Below, one piece after another: positions 44,748 through 53,364 of a stretch of DNA of 64,000 nt. Source of the DNA: Timaviella obliquedivisa GSE-PSE-MK23-08B (GTDB lineage: Bacteria > Cyanobacteriota > Cyanobacteriia > Elainellales > Elainellaceae). The translations under genes and the position numbers were made by a program. The stretch spans positions 436,690 through 500,689 of the forward strand of contig JAHHII010000002.1 of assembly GCA_019358855.1 (NCBI GenBank), read 5' to 3'. Every line of letters starts with the position of its first letter. Within the stretch, counting starts at the first letter, position 1. The notes beneath the pieces are model-generated. The model saw nothing but the letters and a program-made list of their open reading frames with translations. It was not told the DNA's origin and did not search any database.

Positions 44748-46480
44748 TGATGGAAGCCCTGAAATCGGAAAAATTAGCCTTCAAACCTGGTGCCTGGTTT
44801 CCTGGTGGTTGGTTTACGTTGAGTCTAATATTTCCCCTCTACTACGGTCTGCTTTCTATCTTCTTTGCGTTCAGTCATCCATACATTATTCAAGATGATG
44901 CCCGACAACACGTTGTTTGGCTCCAGCGCTTCATTCATCCACAGCTTTTTCCGAGTGACGTGATTGCAGATTATTACCGAGCGATCGCCCCTGTAGGATA
45001 TACCACATTCTATGCATTCTTTGCAAAGCTCGGTATTGAACCCCTCTTACTGGCTAAAGTCATTCCGCTCTTCATTGGCTTAATCACGAGTATTTATGGA
45101 TTCAAGTTATTCTTACAAATTTTGCCCATTCCATCCGCAGCCTTTTTGAGTACATTAATTCTTAATCAAACTATCTGGCTCAAAGATGATGTTATTTCTG
45201 CTAGTCCTAGAGCGTTTTTATATCCTCTTTTTGCCGCTTTTTTATATTTTTTGGTCAAACGCTCCACTGTTCCCTGTCTGATTACCATTCTGTTTCAAGG
45301 ATTGCTATTTCCTCAGATCGCTTTTGTTTACTTAGGCGTTCTCACTGTTCGCTTATTTCAATGGCGCGATCGCTCCTTGCAGCTTTCTCAAAATCGTCAA
45401 GATTACCTAATATGGGGCTGGGGATTGGCGATCGCCCTAGCCGTTATTTTGCCCTTCTCATATCACCTAGCAGAGCTAGGAGCTACCTTTACCGTCGAGC
45501 AAATGAAAGCGATGCCAGAGTTTGGCACCCAGGGAAGAACCCGTTACTTTGGCGTGAGTCTGTTTGATTTTGTGATGAATGGGTCTAGCGGTATTCGTCC
45601 GCCCTTGCTGCCGCTGGTCATTTGGACAAGCTTAGGACTGCCGTTTCTGTTGAAATCTCAGCATTCGGTAAGCCGATTGATAACCCCAAAAATTAAGGTT
45701 CTGGCACAGATCTTAATAGCTTCATTGGGCTTATTTCTGTTAGCGCATCTTTTATTACCCAAGCTTTATTACCCTAATCGATACACCTATCACAGCTTGC
45801 GTTTTGTCATGGCGATCGCCGCTAGTATCGTCTTATTTGCTTGGCTCAAATCCGCTCAACTGTGGCTCACTCGAAGGCTATCTTCAAACAAAGACGCATT
45901 CACTCTTAAAGAAACGTGCTTAACAGGTTTAGCAGGATTGTTTATTGCGGCAAGCGTCTTAATTCCGGCAACGCCCGCGTTGGTATTTTTGGTAGAGTCT
46001 TGGAATGTTGGTAGCAATCCCGCAATTTACGAATTTTTAGCCGCTCAACCCAAAGACATTTTAATTGCATCTTTAGACGACGAAGCCGATAACATTCCAG
46101 CATTTGCCCAGCGATCGGTTCTAGTCAGTGGTGAGTTTGCTTTTGCGTTCCACGTCAATTATTATAGCGAAATGAAACAACGGGCAGAAGCAACGCTTAA
46201 GGCAGAATATAGCCCAAACTTGTCAGACGTGCAGCGTTTTATTCAACACTATGGTATCGATTTCTTTCTAGTCCACAAAGACTTTTTAAAACCTGAATAT
46301 TTGTTGAGTAAAGTTTGGCTGGTCAATAGCTCTTTTCAAAATCAAGTGTTTGCCGCTGCTACCCACCTCCAAACAGGTAAAGCCCCTGCGCTGGCTGGAG
46401 CGTTGGAGCAGTGCGCGATCGCCACCACCGAGACTTTGCTGCTGCTAGATGCCCAGTGCGTTGGGTCAAGCAGCCTCTAA
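44747..46480 (+). CDS. GT-C-like polytopic membrane protein
   Basis: 577 residues with about ten to eleven hydrophobic helices and a C-terminal soluble part of about 130 residues. The first extracytoplasmic loop begins with an acidic pair, QDDARQH (Asp50-Asp51), as in GT-C glycosyltransferases that use polyprenyl-phosphate sugars; a second YYPNRYTYHSLRF segment lies near 350. I cannot name the family. Translation is coupled to the reductase by TAATG. A role in glycosylating the lipid made by the upstream genes is inference; a flippase/transporter is the alternative. Its last 15 bases overlap the convergent clpS. Confidence 0.68.
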   Translation: MMEALKSEKLAFKPGAWFPGGWFTLSLIFPLYYGLLSIFFAFSHPYIIQDDARQHVVWLQRFIHPQLFPSDVIADYYRAIAPVGYTTFYAFFAKLGIEPLLLAKVIPLFIGLITSIYGFKLFLQILPIPSAAFLSTLILNQTIWLKDDVISASPRAFLYPLFAAFLYFLVKRSTVPCLITILFQGLLFPQIAFVYLGVLTVRLFQWRDRSLQLSQNRQDYLIWGWGLAIALAVILPFSYHLAELGATFTVEQMKAMPEFGTQGRTRYFGVSLFDFVMNGSSGIRPPLLPLVIWTSLGLPFLLKSQHSVSRLITPKIKVLAQILIASLGLFLLAHLLLPKLYYPNRYTYHSLRFVMAIAASIVLFAWLKSAQLWLTRRLSSNKDAFTLKETCLTGLAGLFIAASVLIPATPALVFLVESWNVGSNPAIYEFLAAQPKDILIASLDDEADNIPAFAQRSVLVSGEFAFAFHVNYYSEMKQRAEATLKAEYSPNLSDVQRFIQHYGIDFFLVHKDFLKPEYLLSKVWLVNSSFQNQVFAAATHLQTGKAPALAGALEQCAIATTETLLLLDAQCVGSSSL

Positions 46481-46792
46481 TGGAGCGAGCGTTAACCCTG
46501 CGCGGCTAAGTTGCTGATGGTAAAGCTCGGCTTGCTCTTGTGGCCCGACCCAAACAATCGCCTGTCCTTCATTGTGGATCTGGTGGGTTAGCTCCCAGGC
46601 GCGATCGCTGGTCATATCAGGGACATATTTCATCAAGCATTCTGCTACATGGGGAAATGTATTGAAATCGTCGTTCAATACAATAATTTTGTAATTGGGG
46701 TAGGTTTTGGAAACTGTTTGACTGGCTTTGTCAGGGGCAAGAGTAGGCGCGGTTGCCATAGAGTAGGGTTGGGTGAGCAGTGGCATAGGCAT
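46466..46792 (-). CDS. clpS: ATP-dependent Clp protease adaptor ClpS
   Basis: ClpS delivers N-degron substrates to ClpC/ClpP. The core is YKIIVLNDDFNTFPHVAECLMK (landmark VLNDDFNT, about 36-43), and C-terminal GQAIVWVGPQEQAELYHQQLS, which contain the residues for N-end binding. 108 residues from the first ATG; a later ATG at 46759 would give 97. The DDFNTF and GPQEQAE sequence is of the divergent cyanobacterial ClpS type. The stop lies inside the tail of the convergent membrane-protein gene. Confidence 0.92.
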   Translation of the reverse strand: MPMPLLTQPYSMATAPTLAPDKASQTVSKTYPNYKIIVLNDDFNTFPHVAECLMKYVPDMTSDRAWELTHQIHNEGQAIVWVGPQEQAELYHQQLSRAGLTLAPLEAA

Positions 46793-46950
46793 AACAAGGG
46801 AAGAGCTTGAGAGAAGTACAGGATGATGATTTTCTCCATTTTAACAGCTTAAACAAGTTCAGCAGATCGGGGGCGAGAACCCGCTTCTTCATGAGCAACG
46901 TCAAGGCGACAGAAATCAACTGATGGGAATCAACCTATGAGTTTGTTTGA

Positions 46951-47103
46951 GAGGATGTCTGAGAAGTATCAAAAATTCTTACACTTGCCCCCCAACCCCC
47001 CATTTTGGGGCAGGACTTCTGCACCAGTCCTCCTTCAAAGTCCCCCAGAATTGGGGATTTAGGGGGCGGATCGGATAGCAATTTAGACTTCTCAGACATC
47101 CTC
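46951..47103. mobile_element. MITE-like element, copy 1
   Basis: 153 bp with a perfect 17-bp terminal inverted repeat (GAGGATGTCTGAGAAGT) at both ends, no coding capacity, and an internal GC-rich palindrome (CCCCCATTTTGGGG and AATTGGGGATTTAGGGGGC). TGA flanks both ends, a possible 3-bp target duplication. A second copy is at 56365-56515. Confidence 0.82.
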
Positions 47104-47107
47104 TGAC

Positions 47108-47165
47108 GCGATCGCCAATTCCGCCAATTCCACATTTCTAGCAAAAAAAATTCGTATCCGCTTCA
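47108..47165 (+). repeat. Dispersed HIP1-led repeat, copy C
   Basis: Starts GCGATCGCC and then CCAATTCCACAT, like copies at 48009 and 48513. It lies just 3' of vapC, after the MITE. The 3' half has diverged. Confidence 0.5.
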
Positions 47166-47193
47166 TCAATTTGTTATGCCGCGATCGCCATCT

Positions 47194-47658
47194 TTATGGC
47201 TCATCAGCTTCAAAGGGTGCCAAATCTTGTGGTTGAGTAATTGTAATACTTGATATACCTGCAAAGTCACTTGGATTGAAGGTCAAAAGATGTGTAATTC
47301 CATTTGCAAGCATTGTTGCGACGATACGAGCATCATGGGTGCGCTTACCGAGTACTCGGTTAGTTGTGACTAAGTTCAGCCAATTTGGAAAAATCTGCGG
47401 AGATTCCTCCAACAATGGGAAACGGTCAAGAAGTTGGTCTATCTTGCTTCTGGTTTGTTCTACAGTCCAGCCTAAGCCATTGACTTGAGTTGGTCTTGTG
47501 GCAACAACCCAAAATTCGACAATTATTTGCGGCGCAAGTAAACATTCATCTGATCGCATGAGTAGACGAGAGATTGCATCCGTTGCAATCTGATGCCGTA
47601 CATCGGAAGGATTGCAGAACCGCATAACAACATTGGTGTCAAGCAGATATGTTGTCAT
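47194..47658 (-). CDS. VapC-type PIN-domain toxin
   Basis: PIN-domain RNase: LLDTNVVMRF (first catalytic Asp at about residue 6), a central Glu in VEFWVV, THDARIVATM and TFNPSDFAG at the end supply the other acidic residues. 154 residues from the ATG at 47658, which overlaps the antitoxin by 20 bases; an upstream in-frame start at 47688 is possible but less like the family. Cleaves tRNA or rRNA in characterised relatives. Confidence 0.88.
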   Translation of the reverse strand: MTTYLLDTNVVMRFCNPSDVRHQIATDAISRLLMRSDECLLAPQIIVEFWVVATRPTQVNGLGWTVEQTRSKIDQLLDRFPLLEESPQIFPNWLNLVTTNRVLGKRTHDARIVATMLANGITHLLTFNPSDFAGISSITITQPQDLAPFEADEP

Positions 47659-47899
47659 CGTAAATGGTATCGCGGCTAAAGGCTTCATCAGATAGACTCA
47701 AACCATTGCCAGGAAGTTGTGAAATCCAGGTACGAAACTCCCTAGATCTTTCTTCTGATGTTGCCCTTTGCCAAAACGGAGCAGACGATGCAGCTTCTTG
47801 TCTAGACTGAAACTCAATGAAGGCTATGAAATCAGCAATTCTCTTAAGTTTCTCATCGTTTAGGTTGTCTAATTTTTTTTTGAGGTCTTCTCGTAGCAT
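47639..47899 (-). CDS. Antitoxin of the VapC pair
   Basis: 86 residues: an N-terminal LKKKLDNLNDEKLKRIADFIAFIEFQ helix (seen as LNDEKLKRIADFIAF) typical of cyanobacterial VapB-like/DUF2281-type antitoxins, then a C-terminal acidic tail SLSDEAFSRDTIYDD that should occlude the PIN active site. It precedes and overlaps the toxin gene. Confidence 0.8.
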   Translation of the reverse strand: MLREDLKKKLDNLNDEKLKRIADFIAFIEFQSRQEAASSAPFWQRATSEERSREFRTWISQLPGNGLSLSDEAFSRDTIYDDNISA

Positions 47900-48008
47900 A
47901 GGTAGACTTTGAGAAAATGGACATTTTTTATGGTAACCGATACGCTCCTACTCGTCTGGTTCAAACGCTGGCATCGCTTATCCTTAGAAGAGACTGCATC
48001 AAATGGAT

Positions 48009-48078
48009 GCGATCGCCCAGATCCCCAATTCCACATCACCGCAACATGAATTTTTTTGTTCCCTGACTGAATGTTAAG
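48009..48078 (+). repeat. Dispersed HIP1-led repeat, copy A
   Basis: 70 bp beginning GCGATCGCCC, with CAATTCCACATCAC in the middle and CTGAATGTTAAG at the end. About 75% like 48513-48583, same orientation; the pair brackets the hicBA remnant, and copy C brackets vapBC on its other side. Confidence 0.75.
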
Positions 48079-48286
48079 TCTCACAGACACTCAATGAAAT
48101 CTCAATCGTGACTTGCGCTTGTTTGAGAATGCCGCTTAATGTACCCACTTTCAGATCTTGATGTATGGGAACAACGCAACCAATTTTCCCATCTTCAGTT
48201 TCCTTTTTCATTACAACATGACTCCCTGCTTGACGAACTTGCTCAAATCCTAGACGTTCAAGTGGTTTCAGATAGAGAAAATTCTT
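48074..48286 (-). pseudogene. HicA toxin remnant, 5' end missing
   Basis: An open frame from just after a TAG (48287-48289) reads KPLERLGFEQVRQAGSHVV, then KIGCVVPIHQDLKVGTLSGILKQA: clear HicA (YcfA) mRNA interferase including the catalytic His in GSHVV. The family normally starts about 12 residues before KPLERLGF with MPKLP-like sequence; this is gone and no start codon is present before the Met in VVMKK. The break coincides with the shortened hicB end, so one deletion removed hicB's 3' end and hicA's 5' end. Confidence 0.75.
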
Positions 48287-48431
48287 CTAAAGAGAGCCGC
48301 GTTGCTTCTTTCAAACCTGCGATCGCCTGCTCGATCGTTTCTCCTTGATCCACTGTGCCAATCTCCGGACACTCAGCTATGTACATATCATCCTCTTGAT
48401 AAAGAATGACTGTAAAGCTACGACTTTTCAT
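48258..48431 (-). pseudogene. HicB antitoxin, 3' end shortened
   Basis: 57 codons: MKSRSFTVILYQEDDMYIAE, CPEIGTVDQGETIEQAIAGL, then KEATRLSLEEFSLSETT and stop. This is the HicB partial RNase-H-fold antitoxin, but the usual C terminus (about 12-15 more residues) is missing. The end is out of frame with the adjoining HicA remnant. It may still fold, because the core is complete. Confidence 0.72.
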
Positions 48432-48512
48432 AGTGTCTGCTCTCCAAAGCCTTCTCTAGAGAGCATAACATCACCCTTCTTCAGAATCTTGTGCCCCTTT
48501 ATGCTGAGATGG

Positions 48513-48583
48513 GCGATCGCTCAACTATTCAATTCCACATCACTGGCAAAATGATTTCTCTCGTTCTTTGACTGAATGCTAAG
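48513..48583 (+). repeat. Dispersed HIP1-led repeat, copy B
   Basis: 71 bp, GCGATCGCTC at the start, CAATTCCACATCAC in the middle and CTGAATGCTAAG at the end. Partner of 48009-48078. Lies between hicB and the restriction-modification gene. Outside it, 48432-48732 holds no gene. Confidence 0.75.
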
Positions 48584-48732
48584 AGGGAAGAAATTTAAAT
48601 CAACCAAATAGCCGTACTCTTTGGTCGATCGCTCTCTTTCTGTCTAATAGATTGGTTCAGCGGCGACTAGTAACCTTTGCACCTCCACCAACATCTCTAA
48701 ACTATCCGCTGCAACCGAATCGTTCGGTCGTG

Positions 48733-51402
48733 CTACTCCTCTTCAAACGCTCCATCAAATTCTGTAAGGGAGTCTTCTTCAATTTCAATTTCATCAACTG
48801 CATCATCAGTCAAGCCTAGCTCTTTCTTAGCAAAAACACGCCGCGCTCGCCTGTCTAGAATTTTGATGATATTAGTTCTATCTTCTTTAATAGATTCAAT
48901 ATCTTCTTTTTGAATTAGCACCATATAGTAGCGAGACACTTCCATCATACGATAGGCGTATTGAAAAGCATCTTTAGTAAACTCTCCAGTTGTTACAACC
49001 ATGACTACATCAGCACCCGTTACAAAGGTCATACCAACTTCTTTAGCTAGTACCTCAACATCAACTCTTTTAGTGTTTTTACACTGAATCTGCCAACGGT
49101 GATATACAAAGCGATCTGACGCTGCTAACACGTCAACCTCTCCTTGTCCTGTTTCATAATCTCGTTTTCGCCATTTAGTGAATCGCAGGCTAGTCAAACG
49201 GATCATCCAAATCGCCAAAAGTTCTAGGGCTTTACCCTTAACATGCTTATCAGAATCTTCTAAGTCGCCAACAACATCTTCAAAGCTACGGCTCAACTCA
49301 GTTTGTGAGATTTCCGTCATGTCTGCGATGGATTCCAGCAGCTTAGACAATAATTCTCGCTGAGCTTTTTCTGTAAGCTTGACAAGATTAGGTTTGGCTC
49401 CACGCCCACCAGTAGTTTTCTCAGTTTCAATAAGCCCCGCATCCGTCAATGGCTGAATGATATCGTTGACAAATGATTTTGAAGGGAACCTAACTTTGTA
49501 AACGCTAACTGCATAATTGGCAATATCATTCCACTTAGTCAGTTCTGTGATGCTCATGTGGAGCATTGCTAATAGAAAATACTTTTGTTCTGAAGTAAGG
49601 GTGTAAACTTCATCAATGTAGTCTTTATCAAGCTCTAGAATGTCATACACTCTGTCCCAATTAATCTCATAAGCTTTCTCAAATACTCCAGCTTCTTGTA
49701 ACCATTGCCTCATAGTGCTGACATAAATAGCGTTTGGAGATAACGAATAACCCATCTCTTGAAGTTCATAGCCGATCAGATCTAACTTGGGTTTATCTCC
49801 TCGGCTGTTGATTGCTTCAACTGCTTTCAACAAAGACATTCCTGTTAAGTTAGTCAGGATGTGACGGGCAAAAATGTTGGCAGCTTCATTAGGATCATTT
49901 TGATCCTCAAAAATTGCACGACCAAGATCTGTTACTTCATACTGCCAATCATCATCACCAATAGACTCCACTAACTTGTAAGCACGGAGTGATAGGAATG
50001 TATTCATCGCAAGTTTGCTACGATTCTCTCCTTTCTGTAAGTCATTCTGCGCTGAATGACTAGAATAGTAACGAGTAGAAATTGCATCTTGTAGCGCACG
50101 ACGATCTGGTTGACACTCCATGCAGAGTTTCACCAACTCAGGCAGATTCATTGTTTTAGGCTCAAACTGATGCCCATAAGTGAACCTGAGCTTTTTCTCT
50201 ATCATGCCGTCAATCTCCGATTGAAATAGGTTTAACTGATGTAGGCTGTTTGAACTATCTGTTTCAGGCACAATCTTGATGGAAGCAGGAGCAAACTTTA
50301 AAGCTTGTGCCTTGAGCGCTTTTCTATCTATTAGTGGAGTAACAACTAACGGCGCGTTCTCCTCAAATCGGAACTGCGATGCCTGGATATAGTTCTCATC
50401 TAGCTCAAACGCTAACCAACGGCGATCGAGCGTTTCAGCAACTCTCCCTGTAGTATTTGAGCCAGCAAATGGATCTAAAACTAAATCACCAGGTTCAGTA
50501 CAAAGTCCAATCACAAACTCTGGTAAAGCCTGCGGAAATCGGGCAGGATGAGCTTTAATACCTACTTCCTTGCAGCGACGTTGATAATAGTCATTTGAAG
50601 CAGTATTGGAAGCTGAAATAACATTTACTGGCTGTGCCAAATCATGATTTAAAATCCAATCAAACTCCGCTAATACTGGCTTACCAACTGACGCAAATGA
50701 TCCAAAGTCGTCATCAATAATGATATTGGGAGGAATAGCACCGCCACGATCGTTCTGAAATTTAGTTGAAATGTCATGCCCTGATGGTCTTAGTTTCGCA
50801 TCATACCCATTTTTTAATAGATTTTTCATTGCCTCACTGTACGGGCGCAAAACTTGCCTATTATTCGCCTTGGGATGAGGTTCTTTTGAGAGCCACCACA
50901 CAGTATTCACTGCGTCTTTCACTCTTTCCCTACGTACAGTGACCCATTCAGCAGGGGTAGGGAGTTTTGCTGGGTTGTACCAAAAAAGCTCCTGAGCAAG
51001 GAAAAAACCTAGCCCTCCTTGCGATTTGGGTTTACAGAGATCTATTACTAACTCGAAGTGATACATTGAGCGCACGGGAAACCCTTTAAACCACGTACCG
51101 CCAATGTCTACTATCAACGATCCTCTAGGCTTGAGAATGCGGTAGAACTCATGAGCAAATGCCTTGAACCACTCAACATAGGCATGAGCGTCTACGTTCC
51201 CGTACTCTTTCTTTCTGACTAAAGCAAAAGGTGGGGATGTACAAATTAGGTCTATACTCGCGTCGGGTAAGTCTGCCATCAGTTCTAAGCTATTGCCCAA
51301 ATACGCTGCACCCAATTGGGTTGTGTAGTAAGACTCACGATTAATTCCAATAGGGTTATCAAACTTAGACAGCCTTTGCACGATTGCGTTTCCCCACGAC
51401 AA
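48733..51402 (-). CDS. Fused DNA methyltransferase-Mrr-like restriction endonuclease
   Basis: 889 residues. The N-terminal half is an amino-methyltransferase: catalytic motif IV TSPPF (about residue 55) comes before the AdoMet motif I DPFAGSNTTG (about 309), the beta-class order, and TSPP suggests N4-cytosine or N6-adenine methylation. Residues about 400-690 are winged-helix-like segments. Residues about 715-840 form a PD-(D/E)XK nuclease: GEVDVLAA (about 753) and QIQCKN (Lys near 773), as in Mrr. A very acidic tail (EIEIEEDS) ends the protein. One polypeptide thus modifies and cuts, a type IIG-like design. It lies in an island with toxin-antitoxin genes and repeats. Confidence 0.85.
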   Translation of the reverse strand: MSWGNAIVQRLSKFDNPIGINRESYYTTQLGAAYLGNSLELMADLPDASIDLICTSPPFALVRKKEYGNVDAHAYVEWFKAFAHEFYRILKPRGSLIVDIGGTWFKGFPVRSMYHFELVIDLCKPKSQGGLGFFLAQELFWYNPAKLPTPAEWVTVRRERVKDAVNTVWWLSKEPHPKANNRQVLRPYSEAMKNLLKNGYDAKLRPSGHDISTKFQNDRGGAIPPNIIIDDDFGSFASVGKPVLAEFDWILNHDLAQPVNVISASNTASNDYYQRRCKEVGIKAHPARFPQALPEFVIGLCTEPGDLVLDPFAGSNTTGRVAETLDRRWLAFELDENYIQASQFRFEENAPLVVTPLIDRKALKAQALKFAPASIKIVPETDSSNSLHQLNLFQSEIDGMIEKKLRFTYGHQFEPKTMNLPELVKLCMECQPDRRALQDAISTRYYSSHSAQNDLQKGENRSKLAMNTFLSLRAYKLVESIGDDDWQYEVTDLGRAIFEDQNDPNEAANIFARHILTNLTGMSLLKAVEAINSRGDKPKLDLIGYELQEMGYSLSPNAIYVSTMRQWLQEAGVFEKAYEINWDRVYDILELDKDYIDEVYTLTSEQKYFLLAMLHMSITELTKWNDIANYAVSVYKVRFPSKSFVNDIIQPLTDAGLIETEKTTGGRGAKPNLVKLTEKAQRELLSKLLESIADMTEISQTELSRSFEDVVGDLEDSDKHVKGKALELLAIWMIRLTSLRFTKWRKRDYETGQGEVDVLAASDRFVYHRWQIQCKNTKRVDVEVLAKEVGMTFVTGADVVMVVTTGEFTKDAFQYAYRMMEVSRYYMVLIQKEDIESIKEDRTNIIKILDRRARRVFAKKELGLTDDAVDEIEIEEDSLTEFDGAFEEE

Positions 51403-51713
51403 CTTCAGAAGGAAAGGATACCAGACTTTTTCAAAATCCAGTGTTAATTTTAACGTACAAATGTACTCTCTTTTTCCGAGGCGTGATTAGGACAGGTATT
51501 TTTCGACTACATTCTTACCGATAACCTAAGCGTTAAACTACTTTTTAGAAAGAAGATCTTTGCCCACTACCCTAGATCAGATAGGTTGGTAGATAAACTC
51601 TGCATATCATCCTAGTAGAGTAAAAACTTAGTTTTGCAACATCCGATGCCAGCAAAAGCTGAGTAGTCTATCGGCATTTTGAATAATACGTTGCAGAACT
51701 TTCCATTAGTCTA
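51403..51713. other. Intergenic, 311 bp, no gene seen
   Basis: Spacer between the restriction-modification gene and purM; AT-rich with no recognisable RNA or coding element. It contains the restriction gene's promoter. Confidence 0.4.
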
Positions 51714-52757
51714 CTAGTCAAAATCACCAAGTAACTCCCCCGTTCCTTCAACCACTTCCCCGATCGCCCAAGCCGATATTCCTTGAGCCTCAAACCACTG
51801 AATCGTCGCCCTTACTCCACTAGGCGGCACCAGTAGCACAAACCCAATGCCCATATTAAACGTGTTGAACATATCCTTCGGTGCAACTTCGCCTTGCTGC
51901 GCTAACCAATCAAAAATTGGCAAAGGCAACCAACTCTGAGTATCGATTTGCACCGATTGATTTACGCCTAAACATCGAGGTAAATTCTCAGGCAATCCAC
52001 CGCCCGTGATATGCGCCATACCATGAATTTCTAGCCCCGCTTTACGAGCAGATAGGACGGGTTTAACGTAAATGCGAGTGGGAGTCAGCAGCGTTTCGCC
52101 CAGGGTTTGAGTAAAAGCAGGAGGACGATCTTGTAAAGATACCTGTAAGGGATCGCTTAACTTGACCATCTCCACAATCTTACGGACTAAACTAAAGCCA
52201 TTGCTGTGAACACCAGAACTTGCCAGCCCGATCGCCACATCACCTATTTTTACCTGAGAGCCATCCAAAATCTGACTCTTCTCCACAATGCCGACACAAA
52301 ACCCCGCCAAATCATACTCGCCAGGCTGGTAAAATCCAGGCATTTCAGCCGTCTCGCCGCCCAGGAGAGAACAACCGGACTGCCGACAGCCTTCTGTAAT
52401 TCCAGAAACGACCTCGGTTAGCTGTTGTGGATTGAGCCGACTGGTAGCTAAATAATCGAGAAAAAACAACGGCTCTGCGCCACAGGTCAGAACATCGTTG
52501 ACGCACATTGCCACCAAATCAATCCCCACTGTGTCGTGGCGATCGCACTGTTGCGCCAACTTCAGCTTCGTGCCTACCCCATCGGTGCCAGACACTAACA
52601 CAGGTTCCTGGTAGCCGCTGGGCAACTGAAACATTCCACTAAAGCCGCCAAATCCGCCCAACACTTCTGGACGACGGGTACTTTCTACTAAACCGCGAAT
52701 TTGTTGTACAAACGCCCGCCCCGCTTCAACATCGACCCCTGCTTCCCGATAATCCAT
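51714..52757 (-). CDS. purM: Phosphoribosylformylglycinamidine cyclo-ligase
   Basis: Purine synthesis enzyme (AIR synthetase). The ATG at 52757 begins [14 protein letters not shown], the standard family start (YREAGVD); an upstream ATG at 52775 adds six residues. Landmarks: [60 protein letters not shown]. 347 residues, complete. Monocistronic. Confidence 0.96.
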   Translation of the reverse strand: MDYREAGVDVEAGRAFVQQIRGLVESTRRPEVLGGFGGFSGMFQLPSGYQEPVLVSGTDGVGTKLKLAQQCDRHDTVGIDLVAMCVNDVLTCGAEPLFFLDYLATSRLNPQQLTEVVSGITEGCRQSGCSLLGGETAEMPGFYQPGEYDLAGFCVGIVEKSQILDGSQVKIGDVAIGLASSGVHSNGFSLVRKIVEMVKLSDPLQVSLQDRPPAFTQTLGETLLTPTRIYVKPVLSARKAGLEIHGMAHITGGGLPENLPRCLGVNQSVQIDTQSWLPLPIFDWLAQQGEVAPKDMFNTFNMGIGFVLLVPPSGVRATIQWFEAQGISAWAIGEVVEGTGELLGDFD

Positions 52758-52847
52758 GTCTTGGCAACCACGCATCCAGAATAAGACGCTTAATTATGCA
52801 CGCATTCAGAATAAGCCGTCAATTATATCCAATGCCTTAGCGAACAT

Positions 52848-53156
52848 TTAGTGGCGATCGCGTCCCAAGCCATTCATAAACATTTGGTAGACTTCGTTGC
52901 GTGTTATAGCTGGGCTAGACGGACGAGGTGCAACATCAGAAGGTTTAACAAAGGCAGGACGACTCGAAAGATCGACATAGGCAGCATTGATTTCCTTAAA
53001 CCGCTCCTCCGCATCACGACTCCCCGGATTCAAATCAGGGTGGTACTGGCGAGCCAGATGGCGATAAGCAGTTTTTATTTCATCCAATGAGGCGGTTCGG
53101 CTCACTCCTAAAACTGCGTAATATCCCTGAGTTTTCTGTCCGTATTGTTGAACCAT
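52848..53156 (-). CDS. J-domain protein
   Basis: 102 residues from the ATG at 53156: [35 protein letters not shown] contains the intact HPD motif (landmark QYHPDLNPG, about residues 39-47). Only the J domain plus a short Pro/Ser tail; no zinc or substrate domain. It recruits an Hsp70. The frame extends 52 codons upstream, but that stretch is not family-like and would include AT-rich leader. Confidence 0.87.
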   Translation of the reverse strand: MVQQYGQKTQGYYAVLGVSRTASLDEIKTAYRHLARQYHPDLNPGSRDAEERFKEINAAYVDLSSRPAFVKPSDVAPRPSSPAITRNEVYQMFMNGLGRDRH

Positions 53157-53364
53157 CTGAATTACAACCCAAAAACTACTGAATCTCTTGGCATTGTAAG
53201 GGGTAAAAGATTGTAGATACTCTAAGAAAAGTGAAAAATTGTAAAGTTTCGGTTGTTTTTGAATGATTAATCTATCATCTGTGCTTTCAGATAAAAGTTT
53301 GCAGAAAGTCAACTCCCCAAAGGATCTTTTTAGTAAACCGATATACTATGTCCAATGATGACTT

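Noticed and set aside
48139-48554. Plus-strand frames over hicBA
   Set aside because: The minus strand encodes clear HicB and HicA sequences; the plus-strand frames are shadows.
53157-53312. Long N-terminal extension of the J-domain protein
   Set aside because: Low family similarity and AT-rich; J proteins of this type begin shortly before the GYYAVLGV sequence.
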